A stretch of 64,000 bases of DNA from Heterohyrax brucei (GCA_028571685.1 CM053152.1:22638001-22702000), one strand, 5' to 3'; positions 44,801 through 55,647 are shown, counted from the stretch's first letter. Numbers and translations are program-made. Notes: a model not told the origin generated them from the letters alone.

Positions 44801-46079
44801 GCACCACCAAGCAGCTCTTCGGTTTCCCTGACATTACCTCAACAGGAGCTGAGGCATAGTTCTAAGAGGGAAGTGAGGGCAGTACTAGATTTGGTCACCA
44901 GCCACCTCTGTGCACTCTAGTGACTGGCCCCTGGTAGAATCTCTGGAGTTGCAGGCCCCATATCCTGGCTGCTATATGTGGGAGTTACTTGTAGCAACTC
45001 TGTACTGCACCAGTTAAGCCTATAGCTCAGAGAATGGAGGACAGAAGGATACCACCCTACTTGACCACCCCAAACTACTGTGCTCTGTAGATACATTTAG
45101 CTTAAAAACTGCTTATTTGCTGAGGGGTACTGTGTGGTGTCCAGTGAAGGCAGCTCGACTCTCACAGGTGGCAACCTCTGTCTCCTGGCTGGAAAAGATA
45201 GTCTCCAACTTATGGAGTCACTGGGAGGCCTTCAGCTGACCCTATGGTATTATAGATAAGTGAGGGGTGGTGGTGATGCTATCGCCCTGCTGAGCAGTCA
45301 GTTCTTATCTGCAGAGCAAGGAGCTGTCCATTAGCTGCCCAAATCAGTCAGGCCCTCAGATACAGCAGGTCCTACCTTCCAGCTAACAACAATAGCACGT
45401 CATAGGCTGTTCCTAGACACTATGACTTGGTTCAAAGAAGGGAGGTGGTAGGGCTTTGCTGCCACCATCTGCCAGGCCCCACCTGTAACTTTAGGCATGA
45501 TCTTCTGAAAGACAGCTTTGCTGCTGAGAAGCACTATCCAAACAGGCACTGCTTCTCAATATGACAATTAGCTGCAGTGAACACTTTTGTTTGGCTGACT
45601 TTGCCTCCCAGCTGATCAATGTGGTGTGCCTGAGTTGTCCTTTCTGCTTGAGACAGCAGAATCTGTGGTGCAGTTCAGAAAAGAAAGGGACAGTGGTGCC
45701 CTCAGTTGGCAGCTGGGCTCTCAAAATGTAGCTATCCCAAGCACAGTCTCTCTGCTGCACTATACACTGTTTACTTAAGCACTGTAGTTCATTCATCTAT
45801 CTGCCGGCTCATGCCCAGTTCTGACTCCTGGATAACAAAAAAGGCATCAGTACCTGCAGTCCTCCCAAACAGTGTTGGCAAATCAGGATTCAGCATGCCA
45901 CTGCCTTGTCTTTGAGAGAGGTAGTTTCCCCCTTACTGGAGCCTAGTTCAATCTGACAACCCTATGCTAGATCCTAGGACTCCCACAATGTCCACACTGC
46001 TCCATTCACTTATATTACAGGCCGTAGCTCTCAGAGGGAATCAAGATGTGTGTCTAGTCTGCCATGTTGGCCTTGCCTC
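44800..46079 (-). other. 5' UTR of the antisense full-length L1
   Basis: GC-richer than its surroundings, with no ORF that can be supported. It ends at the L1 5' terminus next to a T-run. Clear tandem units like those of the sense copy were not seen. Confidence 0.55.
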
Positions 46080-47905
46080 CTTTTTTTTTTTTTTATGTTT
46101 TGGTATTGTCCGTTACCTTTACAGCATTCAGTAGTTCTGTTTCTTGATTGTAGCTCTATTTTGTCCTGCTTTATTTGGTTATGTCCCACGGAGGTGGACT
46201 ATGTGTTGTTATTTGCTCATCTGCGGTAATGATATTTGTCACCTCATTGTCCAAAGGCAAGGTTAGTTGCTCAGCTATGGTGCAGCATGACAGGTTCAGC
46301 TGAAGGGCAGGGCTGGGCTGGGTTGTTTGTGGCACATCATAGTGCTACCAGAGAAGGCCGGAAATCAATGCAGGGCAGGTTCAAACAGCCCATGCCTACA
46401 CTGCTTGGGGGTCTGATGCTCTATGCACAGCACAGGTAGGCAGGAGGAGGGTGGGGAGACTGTGATGCATGGAGCTAAGATGGATATGAGAGACAGGAGA
46501 AAGAATGAGTAACCAAAAACAAAGAAACAAACAAAAAAAGAATATTAGGGGAGCTTGTTGCTGGAGTGGAAATATGAGAAACCAAGAAGTGGAGAAAGAC
46601 AAAGACAGACAAGAGGGGAAAGATGTTTTTAAATAGAAAATGCCTAGATAAAAATTGGAGAAATTAAAGGAAATAAATCAAACAAAGGCCACAGGGTTCC
46701 ACCAGCGCAGCTGCAAAGACTGGAAGTGTCTACCAGGCTGTGCAATACAGCCTTGGTAGAAGGAGTATAAATGTCACACACTCAGAAGTGCCACTCAGAA
46801 ATGCCAGCTACTCAGAAGAAAGGAAAAGAAGGTATGTACAGAGAGATGAGAACTGAGAAATGAAGAAAGATAGAGAGCAAAAACTGGAAAAAGAGAACTG
46901 CATCCAGAGATCAGTCTTGGGAAGCAAGTCCTAAGCTGTGCAGTACAGCCCAGGTAGAAAGGTTGTAAAGCCATGAAAATAAAAACCAGACAAAACACAA
47001 CAAAGTACCAAAGGGGGAGAAAACAACAACAACAACAAAGACTGCCACCAGTGGTATCACAGGTCAGAGGAGTGGTTTTCCCATTGAGTAGCACTTCACA
47101 ATCTTTCAAAAAGCAGCAAAGATGTGACATGGAGCCAAGTGTGCAAGAGAATGAGGCTGTGGTAGTTATGGAAGAAACCAAAAGAAGGAGAAAACACAAC
47201 ACCAACTACAGACAAATGGGACTCAGGGAGTATGGACGGGGGAATTCAAACAGCCTGGGACTAAAGAAGTTTTCTTCTAGTCAAGAGACCATGGCCAGCA
47301 GGACACAGAGGAAGCAGGGGATGGGGGTTGGCTGGGGCTGGGTCAGGACACAGAGGGTAATACTGAGGGTTAGAGAAGCATATACTACCAGTTGCTAGCT
47401 CCTATGTGTACTGCAGGGAGCTCCCTGAAGCTGCTTTGTTGTTCTCCCTATATGCTGATCTCCAGTGTGGGTGGAGCAAATGCAAGCAGCACAAATGTTG
47501 TACTTGCTGACCAGCTGGGCCACTTCAGCTAGCCAGGAGACATCACAAGTAGAGTAGCAAGGAGAAAATGGGCTTTGGGAAAGAATGTATCATTGGTTAC
47601 TAAATGACTTGTCTCCAACTGGGATTTATATGAAGCTGTTTGCCCAAGCTCCCTGTCTGCTGAACTCCTCCAGGAATCCAAGACCGCAAATCCATGTTGC
47701 CTTAGCTGATAGAGGGCTTCTGCTAGTATTTCTTCACACGCTCTGTTCTCTGTCAGTTTCTTACTAAGGGTTTGACTGAATTCTCTCTCCATTTGGCACT
47801 CTGGGTCCCAGGACTGACAATTTCTCTGTTTTATTTATTTTGGGGGGTTGTTGTTGTGGAGGGATGGTGTGGTACTTCTGTCTATGGTGGCATGTTGGCT
47901 AGAAG
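46080..47905 (-). mobile_element. Probable 5' UTR of the old antisense L1 (right part)
   Basis: It follows directly on the inserted L1, is purine-rich, and holds imperfect repeats: GCTGTGCARTACAGCC plus YGGTAGAAAGG at 46735 and 46934, about 200 bp apart, with a weaker third match near 46416. It ends near 47899 at a sequence reading, on the minus strand, CTAGCCAACATGCCACCATAG, loosely like an L1 start. Assignment to L1 is inference from position and style. Confidence 0.45.
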
Positions 47906-48859
47906 TCCTCAGGTTGTATATTTATCTGCAAAATGGTACGGCCTAATTTACTAAGAAAGGGAAAAGGACGTTTAGGAAAATAACACCTGTTAAGCCCAAC
48001 TGTCTTGTTTAACGTGGAGGTGAGGTGGTCTGCAGAGAAAGCTATAGAGGCTTAAGGTAAATAATGATGTTTTAGAACAGGCCAAATGAAACAGGAGAAG
48101 GAGCTGAACAAAGACTATTTTAAGGATTAACAGATGCCTTACATGAGGCTTGACACCATGTAATTTTAGTGATATCAGAATAACCTGATACATTATTTTT
48201 CCCTTTAAAACACTAAGCTACCAAGTTGTAAGAGTTAAGCATAGGCTGTAGAATCCACAATTTCATTTTTAAAATGGCTTGAGTTAGGTGATTTTAAAAT
48301 CTGCATGAGTTCCAAAATTTTATATTTTTAAGAATCCTATACTTTTACTGCTACTACATAATTTTTAAATCCAAAATCCTATGTGCTGGGACATTTAAGT
48401 CCCAAGCCCTAAACATTGGAGCACTAGACCTGTGGTGGCTGGTACCAATCCCTGTAAAATCCAGCTGGAAAAATCCTGTCCTTTTATTACGAGATAATAT
48501 TCATATTCTACGTATGCCATGATTGAAACAATTGGGGAAGCACTGTTCTAAGTTATAAAATATGGGAATACAAGTATTACAAACAGCAATGTTTTTCTCT
48601 TAAGTTTCCTCAGTACATCTTTAGAGACTTTATAATTTATTTCACCATGTAGGTCTTAAAGCTACTTTTGGGGGCAAATACCTATAAGCATGTCTACCAT
48701 TTCTAGTGCTAAAGTGACCATTATAAAACCTAATAAAGATAATGTAAGAATTTTTAATATACCCAAATGCTTCTGATAACCTAAAATATTGGAATCCAGT
48801 GAGAGGTGCTCATTTTAGTCATTTACGAAAAGAACCGACTCCATGGCAGGCCCTAAGTT
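47906..48859. other. Unique sequence without recognised features
   Basis: AT-rich, no coding or repeat signal seen. Confidence 0.45.
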
Positions 48860-49047
48860 AATTTCTGGAAAAAGAAATGATGAACAAGACATGGTTTTTG
48901 ATCTTAAGAACCTAGTGGGTAAGCAAATTAAGTCAAGTATGAAAATTGTGATCAGTGCAAGACTGGGAGGCAAATGGTACTATTAAGATCATCTAACAGA
49001 TTACAGAAGATAAAAGGATGATTAATAATTAGCCAGGCAAAGGGCTA

Positions 49048-49246
49048 GGAGCCCTGGTGGTACAGGAGTTAAAGTGCTCAACTGCAAATCAAAAGGTTGG
49101 TGGTTCGAAAGCATCAGTGGCTTTGCAGGAAAAAAATGTGGCACTCTCCTTCAACTGACATTTACTACACTGGAAACCCTACGAGGTCCCGGCTTGTTAT
49201 GGGTTCAGCGTCAACGGGTTAGGCAGAGAGGCAACGGGTTTGGTTG
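49048..49246 (+). mobile_element. AfroSINE, longer variant
   Basis: AGGAGCCCTGGTGGTACAGG head to GGCAACGGGTTTGGTTG tail. Confidence 0.8.
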
Positions 49247-49471
49247 AGAATTCCAGGTACAGAAAACTGCATGGCTTTCTTTAAAAAGCCATTGAAAGCT
49301 TTTAAGGAGCACAGTGACCTTATCAGTTATTTCCAAGATGATAGTAGCTACAGCAAAGACAAATTGCCTCAAAGTGGGCACAATTTATGGTCAGAGGAAG
49401 AGAAGATACTAGATTTCTTTTTTCTTATCTTTTAAAAATGTGTTATAATGTTCACAGTGTATTAGTTCAGT

Positions 49472-49680
49472 CCTAATAATGGTTAGCATTTATGAAATAC
49501 GTACTATGCATTTGAACACTAAGCAGTTTATACGTATTAACTCATTTGATCTTCAGAACACTGTGAGGTTCTACTATTGTTCTCAGTATATATGTAGAAA
49601 AATGAGTAATTAGCCCAGGTCTCTCAGTTTGGAAATTGCCAGAGTCTGGCTCCAGACCCTATAACTTAGTCATTAAGTTA
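49472..49680 (-). mobile_element. MIR SINE
   Basis: TAATAATGGTTAGCATTTATG, GTATTAACTCATTTGATC, GAGTCTGGCTCCAGACCC: reverse complement of MIR, nearly full length. Confidence 0.75.
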
Positions 49681-49828
49681 CATACCATTTTTTGGCAATA
49701 TATGTATGCAATTTAAAATTAAATATATACATAAGTTGGAAATAGATACCCCCAGTTTTTTACTCAGTAAGTAGAAAGGCTTAGGAGTTAATGGCTGTTT
49801 GGGTGAATATGAAAAATAAACTAGCAAT

Positions 49829-49873
49829 AGAGTCAGAATCGACTCGATGGCAAAAGGTTTAGTTTGGCTTTTA
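49829..49873 (+). repeat. AfroSINE 3' fragment
   Basis: GAGTCAGAATCGACTCGATGG plus short tail. Confidence 0.6.
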
Positions 49874-49984
49874 GACTAGGTAAGAGACAATGGTATCTTG
49901 GATTATGGTGGTGGTGACAGAGATAAAAGGATGTACTGGGGAGATATTTGGTAAATAAAACTGGCAGGGCTTGCAACGGACTGA

Positions 49985-50146
49985 TCAGGCCCTGGTGATG
50001 CAGTGTTAGAGGTTAGCAGCTCAAATCCATCAGCGAAAGATGTAGCAGTCTTCTGTAAAGAATTAAACAGGCATGGACACCCTACCCTGTCCTATAGGGT
50101 TACTGTGAGTCGGAACAGACTCTACAGCAATCCGTTTGGTTTGGTG
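49985..50146 (+). mobile_element. AfroSINE
   Basis: GGCCCTGGTGATGCAGTG head, CCTGTCCTATAGGGTTACTG, tail CCGTTTGGTTTGG. Confidence 0.8.
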
Positions 50147-50512
50147 ATCGATAGGAATATGGTAACCTTAGGATAATTCTACGGATTCCGACCTGCTAAG
50201 TGAACTAGACAGTGGAGTTGTTTGCTGAAGCCAGAGAAACAGGTTAGGTGACTGGGGTAGTTTAGATGTGAAATTTCAATTACTCTTAACAGCATAATGA
50301 AAGTTCAAACACTCCTCTGTAAAGATACCAACTTTCCTGTGGCAGTACAAGAATGGTATGTAAACATCGTTAGGTCTAATCTCAACGAGTTAAGTATACT
50401 ACTATTTACCCACCAACACATGCATTGAGTGGAAAAATAACCTCTAAGTTTAGTATGTACTATCTTCTAAATACTACTTAACTTTCAAAAGTTTATGTTT
50501 CGTGTCCTCTTC

Positions 50513-50661
50513 TGGGGAAACTCTGATGGTGCAGTGGTTAATAGCTACAACCCAAAGATCAGCAGTTCAAATCCACCAGGTGGAAATCCTACGGGGCAGC
50601 CCTACTCTGATATACTCATTTTGAGTTGGAATTGGCAATGGGTTTGGTTTTTTGGTTTTGT
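50513..50661 (+). mobile_element. AfroSINE
   Basis: GAAACTCTGATGGTGCAGTGG to GGGTTTGGTTTTTTGG; about 450 bp upstream of the CpG island. Confidence 0.8.
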
Positions 50662-51293
50662 CCTCCTCCTAAGACTTTGAAGTATTACTTAAAAGATGTT
50701 GCAATCCTAGTCTACTCCATCTATTTTCTTCAACTTCATTTGTAGAATTTCTATGGTCCAAACACATTTCTTTTAGAAATTAAAACAAACAGGGAAACAT
50801 ACTATTAGTTTGAAAATCATAACCAGCCACAGGAAAAGCAACTTAAAAATAATTATCTAACAGTTGTCCAACAATATGCTGGTCATTTCCGATTCCTTCT
50901 CCTTTCAGGTTCACTAGAAATAGCCTATTTAACCTCAACAAAATATGCCTCCTTTTGACATATGAAAACTACCACCCATTCCTGTCAGGTCACATCATTT
51001 AACTGTGGGTAACAGCTACAAGAAACTAGATTACCATCGCACAACCTTACATCAGTTAATTTCAACTTCCCATGTGGAACACGTCACGCATCCATGCTTT
51101 CCCTGTTCAGCTTTCGCGTACAATGAGGACTTGAGGCGCTCCGTACACAAAGGGGCTTCAGTTTTCTCCAGGGCGTCTCGAAAAAAATGCCCGGGTGATC
51201 GCCGGAGGGCCCTTCCACGCCCAATTTTCTCTGTCTCTTCAAGGCGGGGGTCGTAGTAAGCGCTGCCCAGTTTGGCGGCAGGAGGAAGGGGCG

Positions 51294-51322
51294 TGACGTT
51301 GCGGTAATCCCGCGTGACGTCG
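51294..51322. promoter_or_regulatory. Pair of CRE/ATF-like sites
   Basis: TGACGTT at 51294-51300 and TGACGTCG at 51315-51322 lie 21 bp apart, two helical turns, on the same face. They match half and near-full cAMP-response elements. Binding by CREB/ATF is inference. Confidence 0.5.
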
Positions 51323-51339
51323 CCCGGGCTCCCGGCGGG

Positions 51340-51552
51340 GCGGGTCTGGTCGCCTCCGTGTGAGGCCTGTGGCCGTTCGGTCTTCCCCCTCCCCCGGAAA
51401 AGCGCGGGCTGCCCTGAGGGGGTTTCCCGCCAAGGGATTGGCTGTGTGGAGAAGGGGCGAAAGCGAACAGAAGCGAGCAGCTGTTATCTTCGCAGTCCCA
51501 ACGGTGTCCTTTTCCCTGTCGGGGCTTTCGAAAATCTCCAATCTTGGAAGCT
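51340..51552 (+). other. RBBP8: RBBP8 non-coding exon 1 (inferred; 5' limit uncertain)
   Basis: A GTGAGT splice donor follows position 51552 inside the CpG island and is the best donor seen there. The next strong acceptor in the right place is at 53551-53552, in front of the coding exon, giving an intron of 2,000 bp. The 5' limit is a guess from the position of the promoter motifs. The exon has no in-frame connection to the CtIP start and is taken as 5' UTR. RNA evidence would be needed to fix the ends. Confidence 0.5.
51423..51441. promoter_or_regulatory. E2F-like site next to an inverted CCAAT box
   Basis: TTTCCCGCC (51423-51431) is a textbook E2F motif. It is followed six bases later by ATTGG (51437-51441), an inverted NF-Y CCAAT box. 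E2F plus CCAAT is common in S-phase gene promoters, which fits CtIP, whose level rises in S/G2. Confidence 0.5.
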
Positions 51553-51601
51553 GTGAGTAGGGGAACCTCTTCCCCCAACACGGAGCGCTGCTCGTAGCGC
51601 T

Positions 51602-51609
51602 ACTTCCGG
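51602..51609 (-). promoter_or_regulatory. ETS-family site
   Basis: ACTTCCGG is the reverse complement of the ETS core CCGGAAGT. It lies about 50 bp inside the proposed intron 1, within the CpG island. Confidence 0.4.
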
Positions 51610-51814
51610 TCGAAGCTGGAGAGAGCTACGAGAACAGGTTTGGCTCCCGGAGTAGGGGTGGTCGCAGGGTTCCTTGTCCGCCTCTGCGGAAGCAGGCTGG
51701 GGTTGGGTTGTACTAATACAACGGGCCAGAGGGAGGACGAACTCGCGCTCCACGCTGCTCCTTTCAACTCACGCGCGGCGTCTGGAGGCGCGTTTCCCCG
51801 CGCTGCGTCTGCCC

Positions 51815-51826
51815 CGCGCATGCGCG
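51815..51826. promoter_or_regulatory. NRF1-type palindrome
   Basis: CGCGCATGCGCG is a perfect 12-bp palindrome containing the NRF1 consensus GCGCATGCGC. It sits at the 3' side of the CpG island, in the proposed first intron. Confidence 0.5.
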
Positions 51827-52333
51827 GACCGTCGCCCTCTCCATTCAGTTTTCCTGGGGAGCGTTTCAAGTGTGCCTTATCCGCGAAACCTGTCGGCTGG
51901 TTGTTGAGAAGCTATGCGTTAGGATCCTGAGACGAGAAGGTCTGGAGAGGACTGCCACATTCCCCATTCAGTTTGTCTAGGAGCCTTGTGTAACTTGTGC
52001 TGTGACTGTAAACAAATCTTTTATTTGTTTTCATTTAAGCACATTTTGTGTCAGTTTACTTGTAAGTACCTCTGCGTGTTTGAACATCTCAGTTCTTTCA
52101 CGAAAGGACGTTTTTAAAATTTTGGCGTTGACCATACTGTTATCATATCCAGGAAAATTAACAGTAATTCCTTACTATCATGTAAAATTCAGTACATGCT
52201 CAGTTTTCTCTGAAAAGGTTTCTAAATAATTTGAAAAGCTGAGTAAAAAAGTGCATCTTTTATTTCTGTAATACTCTGAAGTTTACTAGATAGCTTCACC
52301 AAAAACTCAGTTCATATCTGTTTGCTATGGGGC

Positions 52334-52396
52334 AATTCTGCTCTATTTTGTAGGGTCACTTTGAATCGGAATTGAGTAGACAGCAACGGTTTTCAT
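52334..52396 (+). repeat. AfroSINE 3' fragment in intron 1
   Basis: GGGGCAATTCTGCTCTATTT and GAATCGGAATTGAGTAGACAG. Confidence 0.6.
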
Positions 52397-52904
52397 ATAA
52401 TCGTGCACCCTTTAGAAGTGTCATTGCTTATTTTAGCCTTCGTCAGAGACCTCAAGAAATAATGAGAAGTACACATCAGTTGGGGCACTTGTTAGTTATG
52501 GTAAGCCATTGACCAAGGAGCCAGGTGTTAAGTTTAGTAGACTTCTTAATCATTTTGTTGTAGTGGTAGCTAAGGATGGCCAATAATTAGTGTCTTCAGT
52601 TCAAGAACACATTTAAATACTACTACTCCACTTGGACTTACTAGCCTGTTGCTAGCTTCTGTGGCTGCAGTAGTAGTTATAACTTAGTCATTTACCTTTA
52701 CTCTGAGAGACAAAGTACTTTTATCTTAATTGGTCTGTTTCTTTAAATAGTAGATGTTCTATATTCATAGATGTTAGCTGTGTCTGTATCATACTGTCTT
52801 GTTACCAGAAGTCTCCACCACTGCTCACATGTATTGATACACAAATCATGTCTTGTTCTCTTATAACTTACATATCTTTAAGCTTGGAGTACCTGTTTTT
52901 TTAA

Positions 52905-53082
52905 AAAAAAAAAAAGCACTGCTATGAGCAGATTCCCACTCATAGCAACCCCACTGGATTTCCAAGGCTGTAAATCTCAACAAAGGGAACTACCACATCT
53001 TTCTGAGGAAGGGCTGGTTGTCTTGAACTGCCAGCCTTTCAGCTAGCATGGATTGCTTTAACCACTGCACCGCGAGGGCTCT
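52905..53082 (-). mobile_element. AfroSINE, longer variant, intron 1
   Basis: A-run then CACTCATAGCAACCCCACTGG to CACTGCACCGCGAGGGCTC. Confidence 0.8.
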
Positions 53083-53245
53083 TGAGTACTGGTTAAGTCA
53101 GGAATATTTCAGGATATTTTTCTGGTTTGTGGTTTGATATACTGTTGCACCCTACATCAGAAATGGAACAATACATTTTTTAATAATGCTAAATGAATAC
53201 TAACCATGGATTTTTAAGAACCTTTCAATAATAGAATCCTTTAAC

Positions 53246-53372
53246 AAGAACCATGATGGCACAGTGGGTAATCCCTCAGCTGCTAACAAAAGAGTTATGG
53301 TCTAGAACCCACCCCATGGAGCCATTCTGTCTTCTCTGTCACATGGGGTCTGAGTGAGTTGAAGGTTGACTT
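53246..53372 (+). mobile_element. AfroSINE, diverged, intron 1
   Basis: GAACCATGATGGCACAGTGG head and GTCTGAGTGAGTTGAAGG tail; middle shortened. Confidence 0.65.
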
Positions 53373-53581
53373 GCATACACCTAGGAACAACAAAGGCCAA
53401 ATTACTGAAATTAGGGTTTATCCCATCTTAAATCATCTTCTCTCACTCCCCCCAACACACATATTAAGTTTTAGCAGGTCATGTGTTTCATGTATGACTA
53501 CAAATCGCATAAAAATAAATGCTTTTATTTGTCCTGTCATCTGTTGTTTCAGGTATTTCAGCTGTCTCCAAAGACAACCTC

Positions 53582-53598
53582 ATGCTTACATAATGTAA
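53582..53598 (+). promoter_or_regulatory. Two abutting minimal upstream ORFs in the RBBP8 leader
   Basis: ATG CTT ACA TAA (53582-53593) is followed by ATG TAA (53593-53598), sharing one A as TAATG. The second is a start-stop element with no elongation. The main start is 54 bases further. Such elements can hold ribosomes and damp or condition initiation; an effect here is inference. Confidence 0.55.
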
Positions 53599-53625
53599 TA
53601 GAAAAGGTCATAAATCATTAGGTAA

Positions 53626-53826
<201 letters not shown>

Positions 53827-53852
53827 TGATAACTAATTTTATGTGGTAATTT

Positions 53853-54027
53853 TGGAAACCCTGGTGGCGTAGTGGATTAAGTGCAACATCTGCGAACCAA
53901 AAGGTAAGCAGTTCAAATCTGCTAGGCGCTCCTTGGAAACTCTATGGGGCTATTCTAATCTGACCTCTAGGGTTGCTATGAGTTGCACTCAACTTGACAG
54001 CAGTGAGTTTGGTTTTTTGGTTTTATA
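53853..54027 (+). mobile_element. AfroSINE, intron 2
   Basis: GGAAACCCTGGTGGCGTAGTG to GAGTTTGGTTTTTTGG; close to consensus, so a younger copy. Confidence 0.85.
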
Positions 54028-54037
54028 GAAGGAAGAT

Positions 54038-54092
54038 ATGTGAGGTCACTATGAGTCAGAATCAACTTGATGGCAGCAGGGTTTTTTTTTTT
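54038..54092 (+). repeat. AfroSINE 3' fragment, intron 2
   Basis: GAGGTCACTATGAGTCAGAATC and T-run; directly after another copy. Confidence 0.6.
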
Positions 54093-54154
54093 AATATTGG
54101 CAGCAGCTACAGAACATAGGTCTTGCACAACTGGGAGTTACTTATCTGTGGTAA

Positions 54155-54305
54155 ATGTGTAGTGTAGTGGAAAGAGTATAAAAATTGGTGTCCAAAGACC
54201 TGAATTTTAGTTCTAATTTCATTCACATATTTGCTCTGTGATCTCAGCCAAGTTACTTAATCTCTGAACTTAATTTTCTTCTGAAAAGTGGACTTTTATT
54301 TGCAG
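54155..54305 (+). mobile_element. MIR SINE, intron 2
   Basis: GTAGTGTAGTGGAAAGAGT head and GTGATCTCAGCCAAGTTACTT core. Confidence 0.7.
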
Positions 54306-54329
54306 GATTATTTATAGACAGAAAGATCC

Positions 54330-54590
54330 TACTCAAGTCATTCAACAACTCACTGAGATCCTATCTGCTATTAAGAATTGAAAGACAAGGTGATTGTCAG
54401 TTTACCTTCAGGAGCCTGCAGTCCAGCAGAGATAGTCATGTAAACATAGTTACAGTACAACAAAATAAGAACTCAAAGACTTATATGAAGTGCTTTGAGT
54501 ATAAAGAGAATTAAGTAATTGTGCTTGGGGTATGAATAAGTATATAAATATTGTGTTAAAATGTATTCCATATAAAGAAATTTTGTATTA
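54330..54590 (+). repeat. Ancient repeat, unclassified, intron 2
   Basis: TCATTCAACAACTCACTGAG and CTTCAGGAGCCTGCAGTCCAG resemble the start of the same old repeat as at 24.35 kb. A related 3' piece may lie at 55300-55520 (GGCAATGGGAGCTTGTTGAGG). Confidence 0.4.
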
Positions 54591-54949
54591 AAGTTAAACT
54601 CAAGGTTTGATACTAAGTTTTAATGAACTTCATCTAATTTTGTGACATTAACGTACTATTTTCATGTTATGTTTGTTTTCATTACTAATTACAACCATAG
54701 GTTTAATGGTACAGTGCTTTATAGCTTTAACATTTGCTAGTGTGCTATTAAAACATGATCTGCTTGAGTCTGAGATGTGATATGTAGGTCCATATTGGAG
54801 CTGTCCCATGGTAAAATTAGCTTCTGGTAGAACCTTATGATAATAACCTCTTAATTAATTAATGGGTTCTGAAACATGAATCCCAGAAGTAGTTTTCTGA
54901 CAAGTCCCAGTTTATTTAGAAACTATGGTTCAAGAAATGGTTTTGGGAC

Positions 54950-55132
54950 CTCTGGCCCTTTGGGTGGCACAAATGCTTCACACTGGACTACTAACCAAAA
55001 CGTTGGCAGTTTGAACACAGAACACCTTGGAAGGTGGGTCTAGTGATCTGCTTTATAAACCCTGTGGAAGAGTTCTGATTTGTAACACATGGGATTACCA
55101 TGAGTTGGAATAAGCTGAAAGCAACTAACACT
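54950..55132 (+). mobile_element. AfroSINE, long variant, intron 2
   Basis: GACCTCTGGCCCTTTGGGTGG head, ACCATGAGTTGGAATAAGC tail; diverged. Confidence 0.7.
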
Positions 55133-55647
55133 GAAAACAACTGTGTCAAACCTTGAACATAAGAAGAAGTCATACACAGTCCTGTTTTTAAGATAACTTC
55201 TAGTCTAGAATTATAACACAGTATGGTATCTGGAAACATGAAGAAAGAACCAGGTGTGTGTGTCTTTGCGTCTGTGTATGTCTTTGGTTTGCTGTCAGGC
55301 CAGGCTTTACAAGTGTATTAAGTATAATTAGACGAATACTATGGTAGGTGGGAAGAGAGGAGGAATGTTCTGAGTAAAAAGAATAAATAACATGTGCATA
55401 TGTTTGGAGCTAAGAGCTTGGTACAGCTCTAATCAAGGGACTGAGGTAGGCAATGGGAGCTTGTTGAGGGCTGGGTGTGTGGCTAGGAGATGCTATCAGA
55501 AAGATAAGCAGGTCCAGCCTGTGTAAACTGTAATTGCTACCCTAAGGACATTGTCATTGTGCCTGGTCTTTATGCTTAAAATTTTCACCTTGAGTACTTA
55601 CTTCCGGTGATTTGGAATCAGTGCATGTAGTGCTATGTTGAAAAAGA

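Larger units (their letters stand above)
39083..46079 (-). mobile_element. Full-length L1 LINE, antisense
   Basis: All L1 parts are present in reverse order: T-rich tail at 39083, 3' UTR to about 40.19 kb, ORF2 (40.2-43.468 kb), inter-ORF spacer, ORF1 (about 43.87-44.8 kb), and a long 5' UTR. The 5' end at about 46079 reads on the minus strand GGAGGCAAGGCCAACATGGC, the counterpart of the start of the sense L1 at 27819. Length is about 7.0 kb. ORFs carry many stops. Target-site duplication cannot be resolved because both flanks are T-rich. Confidence 0.8.
48860..50250 (+). repeat. Ancient interspersed repeat, unclassified, interrupted by SINEs
   Basis: GATCTTAAGAACCTAGTGGG, AAAAAGCCATTGAAAGCTTTT and GGTGGTGGTGACAGAGATAAA follow the same order as the old repeat at 24.35-25.2 kb. 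Three AfroSINE pieces and a MIR interrupt it. Confidence 0.45.
51100..51950 (+). promoter_or_regulatory. RBBP8: CpG-island promoter of RBBP8 (CtIP)
   Basis: This is the only GC-rich, CpG-dense block in an otherwise AT-rich window, starting near 51100 and fading by about 51950. It has no TATA box at a sensible place. It carries motifs typical of housekeeping and cell-cycle promoters: two CRE/ATF cores near 51294 and 51315, an E2F-like site at 51423, an inverted CCAAT at 51437, an ETS site at 51602 and an NRF1-type palindrome at 51815. It lies 1.6-2.5 kb upstream of the first RBBP8 coding exon on the same strand, as expected for the gene's promoter. The exact start site cannot be read; the motif cluster suggests about 51330-51450. 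Activity on the opposite strand is possible for such an island, but no minus-strand gene is recognised. Confidence 0.85.
51553..53552 (+). other. RBBP8: RBBP8 intron 1 (inferred)
   Basis: GTGAGT at 51553 and TTTCAG at 53547-53552 bound it. The first 400 bases are still CpG island. The rest is AT-rich with three AfroSINE pieces and no other gene signal. Confidence 0.5.

Noticed and set aside
46973-47398. 141-codon + strand ORF
   Set aside because: Basic, low-complexity translation inside purine-rich repeat-like sequence; no domain or conserved start context.
46080-47905. An LTR retroelement as the source of this stretch
   Set aside because: No TG...CA termini, primer-binding site or retroviral coding signal was seen; an L1 5' UTR fits the position better.
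51100-51340. A head-to-head gene on the minus strand of the CpG island
   Set aside because: No convincing donor or coding exon was found to the left, and none is known from the human locus.
51084-51581. 165-codon ORF on the minus strand across the CpG island, plus several overlapping 60-100 codon ORFs
   Set aside because: Stops are rare in GC-rich DNA. The frames overlap on both strands and show no family features.
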